A DNA stretch of 64,000 nt. Source: JACCZX01 sp963786295. GTDB lineage: Bacteria; Pseudomonadota; Gammaproteobacteria; Burkholderiales; Burkholderiaceae_F. A model generated the notes under the pieces. It was given only the letters and a program-made list of their open reading frames with translations, made no database searches and was not told the DNA's origin. The position numbers and the translations under genes are program-made. Shown here piece by piece: positions 16,503 through 26,966 of this stretch; the stretch's first letter is position 1, and each line of letters opens with the position of its first letter. The stretch is taken from positions 12,739 to 76,738 of the forward strand of contig CAWAYV010000026.1 of assembly GCA_963786295.1 (NCBI GenBank). The letters run 5' to 3'.

Positions 16503-17639
16503 ATGCAGGTCAGCCAAGGTTTCGATAGTGGTGCGATTGAAGTGATCGCGTGCGGCGACTCGAGCGCCGACTTAGCGATTCGACACGACGTCACCGCCGG
16601 TGGCGAACCAAGCGAGTTCCTGCAGTGGTTTCATTTTCGCGTCGGTGGCGCGGAAAACAATGGCGCGGAACTGCGCATCGTGAACGCAGGCGCCACCACC
16701 TATCCGGACGGATGGCGCGACTACCGCGCAGTCGCCAGCTGGAACCGGCGCGATTGGGAACGAATTCCTACACGCTATGACGGGCAAGTTCTGACAATCA
16801 GCCTACCGCCTGCACCCGGCCCGTCGTATATCGCTTATTTCGAGCCGTATTCGTGGGAACGTCATCTGGTGCTGTTGGCAGACTGCATCTCACGCGGCGC
16901 GCGAGTGCGACGGCTCGGCGCCAGCATTCAAGGACGTGACATCGATGCACTTGTTGTCGGCAAGGGCGAGCGACCGGTATGGATCATCGCGCGGCAGCAT
17001 CCGGGCGAAACCATGGCCGAATGGTTTGTCGACGGATTGCTGCAGCGTCTGCTCGACGAAACCGATGAGCCGGCGCGGGCGCTACGCCGCGCCGCAACGC
17101 TTTACATCGTTCCCAACATGAATCCGGACGGCTCAGTGCTCGGCAACCTGCGCACCAATGCGTCAGGCGCCAACCTGAATCGTGAATGGCTCGCGCCGTC
17201 GGCCGAACGCAGCCCGGAAGTGCAGTGCGTGCGCGACGCGATGCACGCGACCGGGTGCGATGCGTTTTTCGATATTCACGGCGACGAGAATCTGCCGTAC
17301 GTGTTCGTCGCGGGCTGCGAGATGTTGCCCAACTTCACGCCGCAACAGGCGGCCGAGCAAGAGGCATTCGCGGCTGACCTGCGCACGGTGAACTCGGATT
17401 TTCAGAGCGAGCACGGATATCACGCCAGCAAATACAAGGACGACGTGCTGAAACTCGCGTCGAAGTACGCGGGTCACACCTTCGGCTGCTTATCGCTGAC
17501 GCTGGAGATGCCGTTCAAGGACAACGCCAACGCGCCCGATTTGCGCTTCGGCTGGAGCAGCGCCCGCAGTGCGCGCCTCGGTGCAGCGATGCTTGAGCCG
17601 ATTTATCGCCATCTGGTCCGCACGGGGTCGAGCGCGTGA
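16503..17639 (+). CDS. M14 family zinc carboxypeptidase (cytosolic carboxypeptidase type)
   Basis: A 378-residue metallocarboxypeptidase with an N-terminal beta-sandwich domain (to about residue 125) followed by the catalytic domain, the two-domain layout of the Nna1/AGBL-like cytosolic group. Zinc ligands: RQHPGE and later the histidine of FFDIHGDE. NMNPDGS and NLNRE are substrate-binding motifs; the catalytic glutamate is likely in LTLEMPFKDN. There is no signal peptide, so it works in the cytoplasm on peptides. The start is not certain: ATG 16503 (MQVSQGFDSG) fits the family, an ATG 33 bases upstream is possible. Its stop overlaps the start of the GNAT-exonuclease gene by four bases. Confidence 0.85.
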   Translation: MQVSQGFDSGAIEVIACGDSSADLAIRHDVTAGGEPSEFLQWFHFRVGGAENNGAELRIVNAGATTYPDGWRDYRAVASWNRRDWERIPTRYDGQVLTISLPPAPGPSYIAYFEPYSWERHLVLLADCISRGARVRRLGASIQGRDIDALVVGKGERPVWIIARQHPGETMAEWFVDGLLQRLLDETDEPARALRRAATLYIVPNMNPDGSVLGNLRTNASGANLNREWLAPSAERSPEVQCVRDAMHATGCDAFFDIHGDENLPYVFVAGCEMLPNFTPQQAAEQEAFAADLRTVNSDFQSEHGYHASKYKDDVLKLASKYAGHTFGCLSLTLEMPFKDNANAPDLRFGWSSARSARLGAAMLEPIYRHLVRTGSSA

Positions 17640-18670
17640 CGGTCGCGGCCGGTACTCGCCTTACGTTGCGCCGCGCGCGGTGGCTCGATCGGCCGCGTAT
17701 TTACGAGTGGCTGACGCAGTCGGATCTGGCGTCGAACACGATGGGCGCACCGTTTTTTCCCGAACGACCTGTGCCGACACTCGATGAGTTTTCAGCCAAG
17801 TACGTCAACGCGTACTTCGACGGCACGCGGCCTTATGCGGGACGCATGTTCGTCATCGTTGCCGGCGGCGATGAAATCGGGTGCGTGTCGCATGGTCCGA
17901 TCGATCTATTGAACGACGTCGTCGAGCTCGACATCTGGTTGACCGAACGGCGCTTGACCGGCCGTGGGCTCGGCTCCGAGGCGCTGGTGCTGTTGGCCGA
18001 CTGGATGCAGACGAACTATGGTGTCAACCGGTTCCTGGTGCGGCCCTCGCGCCGCAATGTGCGGGCGCTCCGCGCGATGCGGCGCGCCGGATTTCGCGAG
18101 ACCGATTTGCCGGCAGCGGAAGTGATCGAAAAGCTTCACCTACCGCCGGGCGACTACACCGACGAAGTGCTGCTGTTCCGCATCTTGCCTGTGCCGCCGG
18201 CGACTTTGGCGCCGGACCCGGCGCGCATCTATGTGTTCGTCGACAGCGAGTTCACGAGCCTGCTGACGCCGGAGCTGATCAGCATCGGCGCGGTGGCCAC
18301 CGACTCGACGGCGTTCTATGCCGAAGTCAAAGGCTGGAACCAGGAGCGTTCGACCGACTTCGTCAAACAGATCGTCGTTCCGCTGCTCGACGGCGACGCA
18401 GTGCCGCTGGAGATGGCAGCCGAAGCGTTTTCCGCGTGGCTCGACGAACGCGCAGGCCGCGCACCGACGACGATCATCAGCGACTCAGGATACGACCGCT
18501 GGGCGTTGACGGAACTACTCGGTCGCGAAGACCTGCCGAGCGGAATCGACTGGAAGCGCGTGCCGATTTCGTACGAAGAGGTCGATGAGGCGGCCAAGCA
18601 GCTGAAGCTGCGCCGGCATCATGCGCTGGATGATGCGCGGGCGCTGCGACAGTTGGTGATGCGCACCTAG
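17636..18670 (+). CDS. GNAT acetyltransferase fused to a DEDDh-type 3'-5' exoribonuclease domain
   Basis: A 344-residue two-domain protein in one uninterrupted frame. Residues 1-175 are a RimJ/RimL-like GNAT domain: TLRRARWLDRPRIYEWL at the start, LDIWLTERRLTGRGLGSEAL as the acetyl-CoA loop and NVRALRAMRRAGFRE. Residues 193-344 resemble the Rv2179c-like 3'-5' exoribonuclease fold: VFVDSEFTSLLTPELISIGA (first acidic pair), ISDSGYDRWALTEL (middle aspartate) and HHALDDARALRQL (His-Asp of DEDDh). GTG 17636 overlaps the preceding stop, so it is coupled to the carboxypeptidase. What is acetylated and which RNA is cut is unknown. Confidence 0.75.
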   Translation: MTVAAGTRLTLRRARWLDRPRIYEWLTQSDLASNTMGAPFFPERPVPTLDEFSAKYVNAYFDGTRPYAGRMFVIVAGGDEIGCVSHGPIDLLNDVVELDIWLTERRLTGRGLGSEALVLLADWMQTNYGVNRFLVRPSRRNVRALRAMRRAGFRETDLPAAEVIEKLHLPPGDYTDEVLLFRILPVPPATLAPDPARIYVFVDSEFTSLLTPELISIGAVATDSTAFYAEVKGWNQERSTDFVKQIVVPLLDGDAVPLEMAAEAFSAWLDERAGRAPTTIISDSGYDRWALTELLGREDLPSGIDWKRVPISYEEVDEAAKQLKLRRHHALDDARALRQLVMRT

Positions 18671-18699
18671 CGTTCTGACACAACCAAGCCGCGAATCGT

Positions 18700-19089
18700 C
18701 TACTGCAAATCCGCCGCGTGCCGCTTCAGTTGATCCAGCGTCACGACTTCGAGCGCTTTTTCGTGCGTAGCTGTCAGCAGAACCTGCGGTGCTGCGCCTG
18801 CTTCGAATGCTTCCCTCCAGCGTGCAACGCAAATGCACCAGCGGTCACCTGGCTTTAGTCCCGGAAAGTCGAACTCCGGATGCGGCGTCACCAGATCGTT
18901 GCCGCGTTGAACCGAGAAGTCGAGAAACTCGCGCGTCACTTTCACGCACACGGTGTGCGAACCGACATCTTGCGGGCCGGTGTGGCAATAGCCATCGCGG
19001 TAGAAACCCGTGGCGGGAGAATCGCAACAGCCGGTCAGTTCGCTGCCGAGAACATTGCGAGCCGACGAGGGCTTGTCCGGATCGCGCAT
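18700..19089 (-). CDS. DUF2237 family protein
   Basis: A 129-residue protein with the DUF2237 pattern: NVLGSELTGCCDSPATGFYR at the start, then HTVCVKVTREFLDFSVQRGNDL and PGDRWCICVARW. The family is widespread, small and uncharacterised; the conserved cysteines suggest metal or redox chemistry but nothing is proven. It ends 30 bases from the convergent GNAT-exonuclease gene and lies just downstream of the lipid-transport operon on the same strand, with a 3-base gap to the lipoprotein gene, so it may be its last member. Confidence 0.85.
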   Translation of the reverse strand: MRDPDKPSSARNVLGSELTGCCDSPATGFYRDGYCHTGPQDVGSHTVCVKVTREFLDFSVQRGNDLVTPHPEFDFPGLKPGDRWCICVARWREAFEAGAAPQVLLTATHEKALEVVTLDQLKRHAADLQ

Positions 19090-19092
19090 GAG

Positions 19093-19747
19093 CTAGCTTT
19101 TGCCGTCGCGAGCGGGTCGAGGTTCCGGTGGTGGCAGCGCTTCAGCGGTGCGTTCGAGCCACGGCACGAGTTCATCGAACAGCGTCGTCAACGCGCGGCT
19201 CAACGCAGCAACTGCGGACGGGGCATTCTCTGCGGCTACCGGCGCCGATGCGGTGAACCGCTTGCGCTCGACCAAGTTGCGTCCACGGCGTTCGATCAGC
19301 TCGGCGGTGACTTCAATGCGAGCGGTACTGGTGCGAACATCGTGGACGAATTCGTTGACGCCGACGTTCAAAATCAACCCGCCGCCGATGCCGCCGCCCA
19401 GCCGTGAGACCGACTCGAACATGCCGCGTGCTTCGATGCGCTCGGTCAGCAATTGCACGATGCGCGCCGACGGACGATCAGTCCAGCTCGCAAACTGATA
19501 GAACTCACGCTGTTGTCCGGCGCGTGAGTACGCCATTGAATGGGTGTCACCGATCGATTCGAAGGGTGTGGTCGAAAGCAGGAGCCGACGATCGATCGGT
19601 GTTGAACGCGGCTGAACCTTGGGCGACAGATCTTCCAGCCGATACTGCGCCTGCGGACTTCCTTCGCCGCCCAGTCCCACATTGATGCACGCAGCGGTAA
19701 GTGCGGCAGTGCTTACGGCAAGAAGCAAACGGATCTGCGGAGGTCAT
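19093..19747 (-). CDS. ABC-type transport auxiliary lipoprotein (PqiC-like; frameshifted at start)
   Basis: The periplasmic lipoprotein partner of an MCE lipid transporter. The lipobox is LTAAC, followed by 190 residues of the ABC_trans_aux family (YRLEDLSPKVQPRS, VQLLTERIEARGMFESV, RIEVTAELIERRGR). In the raw frame only a TTG at 19726-19728 precedes it. ATG 19745-19747 sits four bases after the MCE stop, and removing one A after it yields a perfect leader, MPPQIRLLLAVSTAALTAAC. I therefore place the start there. The last gene of the transporter operon proper. Confidence 0.8.
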
Positions 19748-19748
19748 G

Positions 19749-20688
19749 TCACTCACCCGGCCCACGTTGCGCCTTGCCTGGACCGAGCAGGGCTGCGCGC
19801 GGGTCGCGCAGCTGATCGAGCAAGCGCGTCATCGCTTCGACCGTCGAACGCAATTCGATGACCGCGACCGTGAACTGCTCATCGGTCGACGACGCAGCGT
19901 CGGAAAAAGTTCTCGCCAGCGCGTTAGATTTGCTTTTCGAGCGCCAACGCTGCCGTCGAAACGTCTTGCAGCGTTTGATCGACTTGCTTGATAGCGGGCG
20001 CGAGCTGGCTTCCGGTCGTTTCGGCGACTTGCGCAAACTTGGTCGCCGCACGCCCGACATCTGCGGCGGCCGCGTTGACCGCGACCAGCGTTTTATCCAG
20101 ATCTTCCATGCGCTGATTAAGCCCCGCCGTCAGTGATTTGAGGTTGACCAACGAGGCAGTAATCGCAGCGCGATTGTCCGCAGTCAGGATCGAATTGATG
20201 TTTTCGAGTGTTTCGGCGGCGATGTCGCCGATGTGCCCGACCTTACCGGCAATCGCATCGAAGCTTGATTCACCTTCGGCGATGACAGGATATGGCTGAT
20301 CGTCGCGAACCTCCGTCAGTGGCGGACCAGGCGGCTCGGGTGTGATCAAGCTAATACGCGCAATACCTGTCACGAAGTTGCGAGTGACGATCGCGACCGT
20401 ATTCGTTCGAACCGGTGCGCGCCGGTCGGTGCGTATCGTCACCCGCACGCGATTGATCTTCTCGGCAAGCAGATCGTAGTCTTCGACGCGGCCGATCTTG
20501 ATGCCGCGCATGTCGACGTCGGCGCCGATCTGCAGTCCATCGAGCAGCTGGCGTTCGAAGTAGATCGTGTAGTACCTGAAATCCCCGCGCGCGCCGGAGC
20601 GGTTCAACCAGATTACCGCCGCAATCAGCGCCGCGACCAGCACGATCAGCGCGATTCCGACGTAGGTGTACTTGGCTTCCGCTTCCAT
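19749..20688 (-). CDS. MCE family lipid-transport protein (MlaD-like; frameshifted near 3' end)
   Basis: The membrane-anchored MCE subunit that forms a lipid-binding ring in the periplasm. One N-terminal helix (YVGIALIVLVAALIAAVIWL, residues 8-27), then the MCE domain (TIYFERQLLDGLQIGADVDM, GIKIGRVEDYDL, NFVTGIARISL) and a long helical tail. The raw frame stops after ALALEKQI. Removing one T from 19929-19931 continues it through NALARTFSDAASSTDEQF and ELRSTVEAMTRLLDQLRDP, the normal MlaD-type ending, to TGA at 19749. It lies 12 bases after the ATPase gene. In the operon it would receive phospholipid from or deliver it to the permease. Confidence 0.85.
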
Positions 20689-20700
20689 TGTCGGCGAATT

Positions 20701-21480
20701 CTACGAGACGGGCTCGCCGTGACGGTCCACCATCGTTCGCACCGAGAAGTAGGACTGAATCCATTCGTTATCGACGCTCAGAATCTCGTCGATGCTGCCA
20801 TCTGCCAGGACCTTGCCCGCTTCCAGCACGATGATGCGGTCGACTACGGTCAGCAGCGTGTCCAGATCGTGCGTCGCCAGAAAAACCGTGATGTCCAGAT
20901 CATCGACCAGCGAACGCACCAGTTTGTCGAACGTGCGTGCGGTCGTGGGATCAAGACCGGAAGTCGGCTCGTCCAGAAACAGCACTTCGGGCTCGAGCGC
21001 CAAGGCGCGTGCAATTGCGGCGCGCTTACGCATGCCACCCGATAACTCGCTCGGCATTTTCTCTGCGGCGTCCGCTCCGAGGCCGGCCTGTGCAAGCCGC
21101 AATTTGATCAGCGGATCGAGCAGGGCAGGTGGCACCCGAGCGTGCTCGACCAGCGGTACCGCCACATTTTGTGCGACCGTCATCGACGAGAACAGTGCGC
21201 CATCCTGGAACATCATGCCAAAGCGTCGGCGCATTGCGTTCAGCTTTTCTTCCGAGTCCTGCCAGACGTCGGTGCCGAGAAGACGTATTCGCCCACCGGT
21301 AGGGCGCTGCAGACCGATGATTTCGCGCAGCAGAACCGACTTACCGGTGCCACTACCGCCGATCAACGCGGTGAGCGTGCCCCGCTGCAGCTTGAAACTG
21401 ACACCATCGTGCACCGTTTGCTCGCCGAAACGCGTGACGATCGAATCGACTTCGACGATCGTCTCCGAGCGCTCTCTCAT
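20701..21480 (-). CDS. ABC transporter ATP-binding protein (MlaF-like)
   Basis: A 259-residue ATPase: Walker A GGSGTGKS (41-48), Q-loop in MFQDGALFSSMTV, signature LSGGMRKRAAIARAL, Walker B VLFLDEPTSGLDP and the switch histidine in LATHDLDT. The SGG-M-R-K-R signature is typical of MlaF-type lipid transporters. ATG 21478-21480 overlaps the permease stop as ATGA, so translation is coupled; an extended open frame upstream on the same strand is only a shadow of the permease gene. It energises the permease/MCE complex at the inner membrane. Confidence 0.9.
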   Translation of the reverse strand: MRERSETIVEVDSIVTRFGEQTVHDGVSFKLQRGTLTALIGGSGTGKSVLLREIIGLQRPTGGRIRLLGTDVWQDSEEKLNAMRRRFGMMFQDGALFSSMTVAQNVAVPLVEHARVPPALLDPLIKLRLAQAGLGADAAEKMPSELSGGMRKRAAIARALALEPEVLFLDEPTSGLDPTTARTFDKLVRSLVDDLDITVFLATHDLDTLLTVVDRIIVLEAGKVLADGSIDEILSVDNEWIQSYFSVRTMVDRHGEPVS

Positions 21481-22593
21481 ACTCCAATTTCCTGGAAGAA
21501 CACGGCGAACGCCGCATCGAGCAAGATGACCGAGACGATGCTTTGCACGACAGTCGATGTCGTCGCCATGCCAACTGCGCGCGTGTCGCGCTCGACCGAC
21601 ATGCCCATGCGGCAACCGATCACTGCGATCACCAAAGCGAACACCGGTGCCTTGGCGAGCCCAACCAGTGGATGCGAAATGTCGAGCGTGTCTCTCAAGC
21701 GCGCGACGAAAGTGGTCGGCGTGATGTCCAGCATCGGCTGCGCAATCAGCATTGCGCCTACCAGGCTCATCACGTCGCCGACGAACACCAGCAGCGGCAT
21801 CGCGATCATCAGCGCGATCACGCGCGGCAACACCAGCACATCGAGCGGCGACAGCCCGAGCGTACGAATCGCATCGGTTTCCTCGGTTAATCGCATCGAG
21901 CCGAGTTGAGCGGTGAACGCCGCGCCGGAGCGGCCGGCGACGATCACCGCGACGATGATCGGCGCAAACTCGCGCGTTGCGCCGATACCGACCCCATCGA
22001 CGACGAAGATGTTGGCGCCGAATTGTTCGGCTTGCAGTCCCAATAGATAAGCTATGACGACGCCGATCAACAGCGTGACGAGAGCGACCACCGGAATCGC
22101 GTTCAGGCACACCTGCTCGAACTGCGCGGTCAACTCTCGCATACGCACCGTGTGCGGATGAAGAATGCTATATCCGATGCCGATCACTGCTGCACCGAGA
22201 AGATTCACGTGACCCAGCACACTGTGACCGACTTCGATCGTGCGGCGGCCGATGCCTTCCAGCATGCGCTCTCGATGATGCTCGGTGGGCGTGCGTGCGG
22301 CGTCAAGGCGCGCCCGAACCTGCTCGACAATCCGCAGTTCGTTTGGCTCGAAGCCAGTCAGCTGCGGTTGCGATCGGCTGTGCGCATCGACGTAGTTAAG
22401 CAGCGCCAGCGCTCCGGCTGAATCGATCTCGGTGAGTTCACTGCCATCGATCGCAAACTTCTCGGGCCATTGCAGCGCTTCGAGTTGCGCAACGATGCGC
22501 TCGATAGACGCCAATCGCCAGGCGCCAGTCAACCGCAGTGTCGCAACGTCGCCCCTTGCGCAGCGAAAACGGCGTTTGGCGCGACACTGTCAT
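21477..22593 (-). CDS. MlaE-type permease with N-terminal STAS domain (frameshifted near start)
   Basis: Residues from about 110 onward are an MlaE permease (LNAIPVVALVTLLIGVVIAY, EFAPIIVAVIVAGRSGAAF, GLSPLDVLVLPRVIALMIAM) with five to six membrane helices. The first 100 residues are a STAS-like domain (FAIDGSELTEIDSAGALALL), the MlaB function fused to the permease. The raw frame can only start at a TTG inside the STAS domain. Removing one C from CCCC at 22552-22555 extends it to ATG 22591-22593 (MTVSRQTPFSLRKGDVATLRL), which I take as the true start. First gene of the operon. Confidence 0.85.
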
Positions 22594-22669
22594 CGCGCTC
22601 GGCACCTGGGGCATCACGCTCGCGATGCCTTATCGATGCGAGCGGCGCGCAATTTATCGACCCTTCAGA

Positions 22670-25493
22670 TCACGCCGCCAGCAATTGCCGCAGCACGAAC
22701 GGAAGAATGCCGCCGTGGTTGTAGTACTCGACCTCGATTGGCGTGTCGATGCGCAACTTGATCGGCACTTTTTGCGTCTTGCCGTCGGCGCGATGAATCA
22801 GCAGTGTCGCGTCCTGCTGCGGCTTGACGCCGCTTTCCAGGCCTTCGATATCGAACGTTTCGTTTCCGACGAGCTTCAGTGTCTGTGCGCTGTCATTGCC
22901 GATGAACTGCAGCGGCAGCACCCCCATACCGACCAGGTTGCTGCGATGAATACGCTCGAAGCTGCGCGCAATCACTGCCTTAACGCCGAGCAGTTGCGTG
23001 CCCTTGGCCGCCCAGTCGCGCGATGATCCGGTGCCGTACTCCTCGCCACCGAAGACCACGGTCGGCACACCCTCGCCGATGTACTTCATCGCGGCGTCGT
23101 AAATCGACATCAGTTCGCCCGACGGCTGGTACAGCGTAAAGCCGCCCTCGATTCGCGAACCATCGGCTTGCGGCGGAATCATCAAATTCTTGATGCGCAC
23201 ATTGGCGAAGGTGCCGCGCATCATCACTTCGTGGTTGCCGCGACGCGCACCATACGAGTTGAAGTCAGCCTTCATCACCTTATTGCGGATCAGCCATTGG
23301 CCGGCGGGTGAAGTGTCCTTGATCGCGCCGGCGGGCGAAATATGATCGGTGGTGATCGAATCGCCGAAGATGCCGAGCGCGCGCGCACCCTTGACACCGG
23401 TCGACGCCGCAGCGGGCTGCATCGCGAAGCCGTCGAAAAACGGAGGCTTCGCGATGTAGGTCGACTTCGGCCACGTGTAGACCTGCCCGGAGACGCTGCC
23501 GACCTTGTTCCACAGCTCGCCCGGATCGCTCTTCACTTTGGCGTAGTTCGCTTCGTACGCCTGCGGGTCCATCGCGTACTTCATCAGCGCATAAATCTCG
23601 TCCGAGCTAGGCCATACATCGCCTAACCACACGTCTTTGCCGTGTGACGCCCTTGCCGAGCGGCTCGGTCATCAGATCCTTTAAGACGGTGCCGGCGATC
23701 GCGTATGCAACCACCAGCGGCGGCGACGCGAGGAAGTTCGCTTTCAGATTTGGATGAATGCGTGCTTCGAAGTTGCGATTGCCCGATAACACCGCGGCAC
23801 ACACCAGATTGTTGCTGATAATCGTCTCGTTGATCTCGGGAGAAAGATCGCCGGCGTTGCCGATGCACGTCGTGCAGCCATAGGCCGCCAGCGAGAACCC
23901 GAGTTTCTCGAGGTAAGGAAGCAGCCCGGTCTTCTGCAGATAGTCAGTCACGATGCGGGAGCCCGGCGCGAGCGAAGTCTTGATGTGCTTTTGCACCGTC
24001 AAACCGGCTTCCACCGCTTTTTTCGCGAGCAAGCCTGCTGCGAGCAACACGCCGGGATTACTCGTGTTGGTGCACGAGGTGATCGCTGCAATCAGCACGT
24101 CGCCGTCGGCGATCGAGACGCCGGCACGCTCGGGCGCTGGTAGGGGCTGCACCAGCGGTCGATTGCCCTTCATCTCGACAACATCGCGCGGCGCGCCTTC
24201 AGGAGTTGCCGGTCCGGAACCCGCTCGCACTCCGTTGATGGGACGACCGCAAACCGTTGCGCCAAGCCGCGCGGCCGGTTGATTGAATCCGTTTTCAAGC
24301 ACCGGCGCCGAAAACAAGCGCGTGAACTCGCTTTTTACGTTGCCGATCTCGATGCGATCCTGCGGGCGCTTCGGTCCGGCGAGCGACGGCGCAACGGTGC
24401 CGAGGTCGAGCGTCACCACCGACGAATAGTCGATTGCGCCGGCCTTCGGAATACCGAACAGTCCCTGCGCACGGAAGTACGCTTCGAATGCGGCGAGTTC
24501 GTCGTGTGTGCGCCCCGTGCCCTCGAAATACGAGATCGTCTTTTCGTCGACCGGAAAAAATCCCATCGTTGCGCCGTACTCCGGCGCCATGTTGCCAATG
24601 GTGGCGCGGTCCGGCACCGCGAGACTCGCCGTGCCTTCGCCGAAGAACTCGACGAACTTGCCGACTACTTTTGCCTTGCGCAGCAGCTCGGTGATCGACA
24701 ACACCAGATCGGTGGCGGTCACGCCTTCGCGCAGCTTTCCTTTCAGGTGCACACCCACGACATCGGGCGTCAGGAAATACACCGGCTGACCAAGCATGCC
24801 GGCTTCGGCCTCGATACCGCCGACGCCCCAGCCGACGACGCCGATGCCGTTGATCATCGTCGTGTGACTGTCGGTGCCGACCAGCGTGTCGGGGTAGTAG
24901 ATGCCGTCTTTCTTGTAAACACCGCGCGCCAGATATTCGAGATTGATTTGATGCACGATGCCGAAGCCCGGCGGCACGACGCCGAACGTGTCGAACGCCT
25001 GCATGCCCCATTTCATGAATTCGTAGCGCTCACGGTTGCGCTGAAACTCGAGCTTCATGTTCAAATCCAGCGCGTCCTTGGTCCCGTAGTGATCGACCAT
25101 CACCGAGTGATCGACGACCAGATCGACGGGCACCAATGGCTCGATCGTCTTGGCGTTCTTGCCCATCGCGGCGGCCACGTTGCGCATAGCTGCCAAATCC
25201 GCCAGCAGCGGAACGCCGGTGAAATCCTGCAGCACCACCCGTGCGACGACGAACGGAATCTCGTCGGTCCGGCTGGCGGTCGGCTTCCAGCCGGCAAGCT
25301 GACGCACGTGCTCCTCGGTGACCTTCACCCCGTCGCAATTGCGCAGCACCGATTCCAGCACGATGCGAATCGACACCGGCAGCCGGGAAACTTTGCCGAT
25401 TCCCGCTGCTTCAAGCGCGGCCAGGTTGTAGAACTTGCCCCGCTTCGGGCCGACGTTGAATTCTTGCAGTGAGTTGAACAGGTTATGCGCCAT
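22670..25493 (-). CDS. acnA: Aconitate hydratase A (frameshifted)
   Basis: The AcnA/IRP-type aconitase, interconverting citrate and isocitrate and, in the methylcitrate cycle, probably also acting on 2-methylaconitate. The first 620 codons (from MAHNLFNSLQEFNV) and the last 310 (from WLGDVWPSSDEIYALMKYAM) are in different frames. Removing one base in the ACAC at about 23640-23646 joins them as GKGVTGKDVWLGD. The [4Fe-4S] cysteines are in SCTNTSNP (about 473) and GCTTCIGN (about 539 and 542). The swivel-domain motif GEEYGTGSSRDWAAKG is intact. It starts seven bases after prpD stops, so it is the last gene of the mdh-prpC-prpD-acnA run. Confidence 0.92.
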
Positions 25494-25499
25494 AAATCC

Positions 25500-26953
25500 T
25501 CAGATAATCATCAGGTCCACGAACTCGTGCACCGGCGTCGCGGCCAGGCGTTTCGAGTCCATGCACAAATCCAGAATTGCATCGGCCTGCTTGGCCGGAA
25601 ACACGCGCGCCAGGTTCGTCTTGAACTTTTCCACGAGCAACGGCATGCCTTCCTTGCGCCGCCGCTTGTGCCCGATCGGATACTCGACCACGACTTCCTT
25701 CAGTTTCGTGCCGTCCGCGAACTCGACCGTCAATGCGTTCGCGATCGAACGCTTGCTCGGATCGAGATAGTCCTTCGTGAACTGCTTGTCCTCGACGCAC
25801 GACGATCTTGTCGCGCAACGCATCGATGCGCGGATCGGAAGCAACGTCGTCTTCGTAGTCTTCGGCCGTCAGGCGGCCGAAGATCAGCGGCACCGCGACC
25901 ATGTACTGGATGCAGTGATCGCGGTCGGCAGGATTATCGAGCGGCCCTTTCTTGTCGATGATGCGAATGCACGCTTCGTGCGTGCGAATCGTGATCTTCT
26001 TGATATCGGCCGCGGTCTTGCCGAGCTTGTTCAGCTGCCCGTGCAGCGTCATCGCCGCTTCGACCGCGGTCTGCGAATGAAACTCGGCCGGAAAGGAAAT
26101 CTTGAACAGGATGTGCTCCATCACGTACGAGCCGTACGGGCGCTGGAACTTGAACGCCTTGCCCTTGAACAGCACGTCGTAAAAGCCCCACGTCTTGGCT
26201 GACAGCACCGACGGGTAACCCATCTCGCCCGTTTTCGCGATCAACGCCAGACGCACCGCGCGCGAGGTCGCGTCACCCGCCGCCCAGCTCTTGCGCGACC
26301 CGGTGTTCGGCGAATGCCGATACGTGCGCAGCGACTGGCCATCGACCCACGCCAGCGACACGGCGTTGATGATTTCGTCACGCGTCAGGCCGAGCATCTG
26401 CGCCACGACCGCGGTCGATGCCACTTTGACCAGCACAACGTGATCGAGACCCACTTTGTTGAACGAGTTCTCGAGCGCAATGCAGCCTTGAATTTCGTGC
26501 GCCTTGATCATCGCGGTCAGCACGTCGTTGACCGTCAGCGGCGCTCTGCCGGAGGCGACCGCGTTGCGCGAGAGCCAGTCTGCGGTGGCAAGGATGCCCC
26601 CCAGGTTGTCCGACGGATGACCCCATTCCGCGGCCAACCAAGTGTCGTTGAAGTCGAGCCAGCGAATCATCGCGCCGATATCGAACGCGGCTTTGACCGG
26701 GTCGAGTTGAAACTGAGTGCCGGGCACCCTGGCGCCATTCGGAACGACCGTACCCTGCACGATCGGGCCCAGCAACTTGGTGCACGCCGGATACTCGAGC
26801 GCTTCGAACCCACATCCCAAGCGTGTCCATCAGGCAATAGCGCGCCGTTTCGTATGCGTCTTTGCTCTTGATCTTGTACTTGGTGACGTAGTCGACGATG
26901 TCGACCAGCACTTTGTCCGGCTTCGGACGAACGTTGCTGATATGGCTACTCAT
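25500..26953 (-). CDS. prpD: 2-Methylcitrate dehydratase (two frameshifts)
   Basis: PrpD family (MmgE/PrpD), dehydrating 2-methylcitrate in propionate breakdown. Three frame pieces cover the full 484-residue length. MSSHISNVRPKPDKVLVDIV to MDTLG comes first. Then CGFEALEYPACTKLLGPIVQ through RWLDFNDTWLAAEWGHPSDN (the substrate-site region) to ALRDKIV. Then VEDKQFTKDYLDPSKRSIAN to the TGA at 25500. Removing one base near 26814 and one near 25800 restores a single frame. It is preceded by the MliC-like gene (13 bases) and followed directly by acnA. The catalytic aspartate/histidine region (RWLDFND, YRHSPNTGSRKSW) is present. Confidence 0.9.
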
Positions 26954-26966
26954 GCAGTGAGACTCG

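Noticed and set aside
16367..16594. A longer aminotransferase starting at 16594
   Set aside because: The extra 76 residues show no homology and run across the divergent promoter region towards the carboxypeptidase gene; the start at 16366 fits the family.
21481..22110. An N-terminally extended version (469 residues) of the ABC ATPase
   Set aside because: The extra 210 residues are the permease gene read in the wrong frame; ATG 21478-21480 with ATGA overlap fits the family.
24279..25472. A 397-codon plus-strand frame opposite acnA
   Set aside because: Shadow of the aconitase gene; no motif and basic/histidine-rich composition.
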